Shown here piece after piece: positions 34,362 through 35,526 of a DNA stretch of 35,526 bases (position 1 is the first letter of the stretch; every line of letters starts with the position of its first letter). This DNA is from an uncultured Candidatus Actinomarina sp. (GTDB taxonomy: Bacteria > Actinomycetota > Acidimicrobiia > Actinomarinales > Actinomarinaceae), in assembly GCA_902599555.1 (NCBI GenBank), contig CACKFQ010000008.1, forward strand, positions 1 through 35,526, given 5' to 3'. The position numbers and the translations under genes were made by a program. A model generated the notes under the pieces. It made no database searches, was not told the origin of the DNA, and worked only from the letters and a program-made list of their open reading frames with translations.

Positions 34362-35526
34362 AAAATTAATTGGATCTATCTCAATAATAACTTTTTCTTA
34401 TGCAGCAAGTAGAGTGCTTGGATTTTTTAGGGAAATACTTCTGGCTAATTGGGCAGGAGTATCTGAAGCTACAGATACGTTGGACTTAGCATTTATAATT
34501 CCTGACTTTCTTTTCTATCTCTCTGCTGGAGGTTATTTAGCAATCACATTGATACCAATAATGAGTAAGAAAGACAAAGAAGAGTTAGAAAAATATTTCC
34601 TTTCAATTCTTTACGGGCTTTCAATAGTTTTTGTCCTTTTTTCAGTGATAACATATCTTTTCAGATTTCAATTTGCGGAGTTTTTAGAGATCGAGTCATT
34701 AGATTTTTTTACAAAGGTATTTACTCCAATTATCTTTAGCCAGGTATTTTTCTTTATTGGAGCAATACTTATGTCATATCAATATTTTCATGACAGCTTT
34801 AAATATGCAGCGCTTGCACCAGTAATTTATAACTCAACAATTATTTTGTTTGGATGGATAAATTCATCATCCCCCGAAGCAACTGTTGAAGGTTTTGCTC
34901 TTGGGACATTAATTGGTTCAATTATAGGTCATTTTATAATTCAGATTTATGGTACAAAGAAATCAGGATTAAATTTCTATTTTCTCTTTCCAAAAATAAA
35001 ACACTTGAAAGAATACATTGTTATTTCATTCCCATTAATTATTGGTCAATCAATTGCAGTAATTGATGAGCAGCTATTTAGAATTTTTGGTACATTTCTT
35101 ACGGCTGGAAGTGTTGCAACGTTTAGATACGCAAGGAGGATAGCTCTTCTTCCGGTTGGTATTATTGCTCAGGCAGTTGGAGTGGCAAGCTATCCGTTGC
35201 TTTCTAGGCTTTATCAAAAAAACGAAATTGATGAATTATCTAAACTAGTAAAAAAACAGCTATCTTACTTGTTTCTAATTGGTGGATCGTTGATGGTTGG
35301 TGCAATTGTAAATGCAGATTACTTAATAAAAATAATTTATGAACGAGGAGCTTTTACAAGTACAGATACAGCTCGAGTTAGCGGAGTATTTGTAATTATT
35401 TCTCTTGCAATAATTCCTTGGTCTATCAACCAGATTCTTACAAGATCGTATTATGTCCAGCAAAAATTTTGGTTTCCTGTTGTAACGGGTAGTTTTATTA
35501 CTCTTTTAACTTCAATCATACTTTTT
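34348..35526 (+). CDS. murJ: MurJ lipid II flippase, 5' part (cut by window edge)
   Basis: The first 393 codons are open to the last base of the window. The product is strongly hydrophobic, with about ten helices visible of the usual fourteen. The N-terminus ITFSYAASRVLGFFREILLANWAG is typical of MurJ/MviN, and RIALLPVGIIAQAVGVASYPLLSRL is the helix-7/8 region of the family. MurJ moves lipid II across the inner membrane for peptidoglycan synthesis, so the cell has a wall. The ATG lies inside the PHP gene, with AAAGAG 4 nt upstream. No stop is seen because the gene continues beyond 35526. Confidence 0.93.
   Translation, partial: MQNYKKLIGSISIITFSYAASRVLGFFREILLANWAGVSEATDTLDLAFIIPDFLFYLSAGGYLAITLIPIMSKKDKEELEKYFLSILYGLSIVFVLFSVITYLFRFQFAEFLEIESLDFFTKVFTPIIFSQVFFFIGAILMSYQYFHDSFKYAALAPVIYNSTIILFGWINSSSPEATVEGFALGTLIGSIIGHFIIQIYGTKKSGLNFYFLFPKIKHLKEYIVISFPLIIGQSIAVIDEQLFRIFGTFLTAGSVATFRYARRIALLPVGIIAQAVGVASYPLLSRLYQKNEIDELSKLVKKQLSYLFLIGGSLMVGAIVNADYLIKIIYERGAFTSTDTARVSGVFVIISLAIIPWSINQILTRSYYVQQKFWFPVVTGSFITLLTSIILF

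Noticed and set aside
1..35526. tRNA, rRNA, CRISPR arrays, insertion sequences, integrases or defence systems
   Set aside because: Looked for on both strands by eye; no cloverleaf, repeat-spacer array or transposase/integrase motif was found. The window looks like core chromosome.

Overview
The window is 35.5 kb of AT-rich, densely packed bacterial chromosome. No mobile elements, CRISPR arrays, rRNA or tRNA genes are visible. The gene content points to the Actinomycetota. The heat-shock cluster has the order dnaK-grpE-dnaJ-hspR. A PAC2-family protein and a DUF3159 protein are present. A 31-residue, very basic AURKAIP1/COX24-type protein (bS22-like) sits between two larger genes. The low GC, short spacers, many 1-20 nt overlaps and frequent TTG starts suggest a streamlined free-living marine lineage of the Candidatus Actinomarina type. 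That placement is inference; no marker phylogeny could be run.

Layout. 1-3684 (+): chaperone operon dnaK, grpE, a zinc-finger-less dnaJ and hspR. 3695-5071 (+): a small membrane protein and a DUF418 membrane protein. 5083-7513 (-): a DUF885 metallopeptidase-like protein and a Kv-type potassium channel. 7564-9977 (+): a DUF4015 putative glycosidase and an M20 amidohydrolase. 9974-15482 (-): a complete polar amino-acid ABC importer (aapJ, aapQ, aapM, aapP) with unusually large permeases. 15683-20135 (+): purA, purB, DUF3159 and an MscS-type channel. 20116-22608 (-): a SelW-like selenoprotein, a TauE/SafE exporter and an Lnt-like protein. 22646-24804 (+): an M3 oligopeptidase and a small Cys/His protein, ending in a strong terminator. 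24910-28073 (+): a copper chaperone, a copper P-type ATPase and a PAC2 protein. 28074-29098 (-): the bS22-like protein and a choline-kinase-like phosphotransferase. 29109-30599 (+): a small membrane protein, dcd and DUF554. 30586-33436 (-): lysC, asd and a lysophospholipid acyltransferase. 33483-35526 (+): a PHP phosphoesterase and the 5' part of murJ, cut by the window edge.

The most interesting element is at 22372-22608 on the minus strand. It is a 78-residue Rdx/SelW-like protein whose CxxC motif is written Cys-Val-Val-UGA. The UGA is followed at the right distance by a hairpin that fits the bacterial SECIS pattern, and the downstream frame has no ATG, GTG or TTG. The gene ends in a TTGA overlap with the TauE/SafE gene. 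Other oddities are a lipoyl/biotinyl-like domain inside the AapQ permease and an Lnt homologue with serine in place of the catalytic cysteine.

Most other genes are core housekeeping: protein folding, AMP synthesis, the aspartate-family amino-acid pathway, pyrimidine nucleotide supply, envelope synthesis, peptide and amino-acid scavenging, and metal and osmotic homeostasis.
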